A stretch of 64,000 nt of DNA. Source: Nonomuraea glycinis (GTDB lineage Bacteria > Actinomycetota > Actinomycetes > Streptosporangiales > Streptosporangiaceae). The notes below the pieces were generated by a model. That model saw nothing but the letters and a program-made list of their open reading frames with translations, searched no databases and was not told the DNA's origin. The stretch covers positions 860,406 through 924,405 of the forward strand of contig NZ_BMNK01000002.1 in the NCBI RefSeq assembly GCF_014646515.1, given 5' to 3'. The translations under genes were made by a program, and so were the position numbers. Shown here in pieces: positions 63,815-64,000 of this stretch (position 1 is its first letter; every line of letters begins with the position of its first letter).

Positions 63815-64000
63815 TTGACGTGCTCCTCCACATGAATGTGGAGGATTCCTGTGCTGCTTACGCAGCAGCTCGCGGCGCGGGTGCGGGCGAGACTGTGGGA
63901 CAGGATGCTTGACGCTTCACAGGCCCCGGTATCCCGGAGTCTCCACGTCCTGTGACCGCCCATCCGGCGGCTGAGTTGTACCGGTGAAGCTGGTTTCGGG
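63815..64000 (-). mobile_element. Right end of an IS200/IS605-type element
   Basis: On the minus strand the order after the tnpB-like stop is: a GC-rich 3' region, a hairpin with arms GCTGC/GCAGC (63853-63866), then AGGAATCC leading into a hairpin with perfect 10-bp arms TCCTCCACAT/ATGTGGAGGA (63824-63845), then GTCAA at 63819-63815. The AGGAATCC, terminal hairpin and GTCAA order is how I remember the right ends of TnpB-carrying elements in actinomycetes, which also encode the guide RNA scaffold. The left end is outside the window. Confidence 0.65.
63917..64000 (-). CDS. C-terminal end of a TnpB-like protein (partial)
   Basis: The last 27 codons of a frame entering from the right edge read PETSFTGTTQPPDGRSQDV then ETPGYRGL and stop. 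No catalytic residues are visible in this piece. The TnpB assignment comes from its place directly before the IS right end, not from the residues themselves. Confidence 0.45.
   Translation of the reverse strand, partial: PETSFTGTTQPPDGRSQDVETPGYRGL

Noticed and set aside
63079..63963. A single 294-codon minus-strand frame spanning the right edge
   Set aside because: It crosses the IS right end and the GTPase-like fragment in the wrong frame; only its segment 63130-63270 looks like real coding sequence.

Overview
The window is very GC-rich, densely packed DNA from an actinomycete. Supporting signs are an F420-type LLM oxidoreductase, an NDMA/mycofactocin-type alcohol dehydrogenase, GTG/TTG starts and long runs of ATGA/GTGA stop-start overlaps. 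A filamentous soil actinomycete (Streptosporangiales-like) is my guess, not something the sequence proves. I saw no rRNA, tRNA or CRISPR array. The region reads as an accessory, catabolic and specialised part of a chromosome.

Layout. 27-9193 (minus): one eight-gene operon with a peptide-type ABC importer (binding lipoprotein, two permeases, two ATPases), an NDMA-dependent alcohol dehydrogenase, an aldehyde dehydrogenase and an LLM oxidoreductase. 9436-16044 (minus): three tandem proteins resembling the P47/OrfX (TULIP) proteins of clostridial toxin clusters, a 120-aa unknown protein and a cytochrome P450. 16472-23681 (plus): a methyl-cycle operon with a MetV-like protein, MetF, a MidA-like methyltransferase, a core MetE-like methyltransferase, MetK, PurU and adenosine kinase. 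It is followed by an extradiol-dioxygenase-like protein (23760-24662) and a convergent PucR-type regulator.

26381-38930 (plus): a second peptide/nickel-type ABC importer, with its binding lipoprotein at the far end. Between them lie a double CaiB-type CoA-transferase, a metal-dependent amidohydrolase, an NHL beta-propeller protein and a second MetE-like protein; an SDR closes the cluster. 38990-43696 (minus): two Amidohydro_2 proteins, a lipocalin-like protein, an HpcH/HpaI aldolase, a double-cupin protein and a DUF6282-like hydrolase. 43890-48781 (plus): an IpdAB-like pair flanking two alpha/beta hydrolases and an acyl-CoA ligase. 48804-52603: a divergent aldo/keto reductase and an ALDH/ADH pair. 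52694-61772 (plus): VOC protein, hydrolase, flavin monooxygenase, acyl-CoA dehydrogenase, acyl-CoA ligase, two MaoC-like proteins, amidohydrolase and a KstD-like flavoprotein, ending with an IclR regulator (61858-62562). Together the clusters from 26 to 62 kb look like one regulon for uptake, CoA activation, beta-oxidation-like processing and ring opening of an unidentified cyclic or aromatic compound.

Two points deserve most attention. First, the P47/TULIP-P450 locus is a plausible undescribed system. Second, a shared operator-like sequence (GGACT-N4-GTCCGATAAwTG) recurs in front of three of the catabolic units, and a palindromic variant precedes the transporter operon. The right edge (62567-64000) is decaying: a frameshifted gene and a GTPase-like fragment next to the right end of an IS200/IS605-type element carrying the last codons of a tnpB-like gene.
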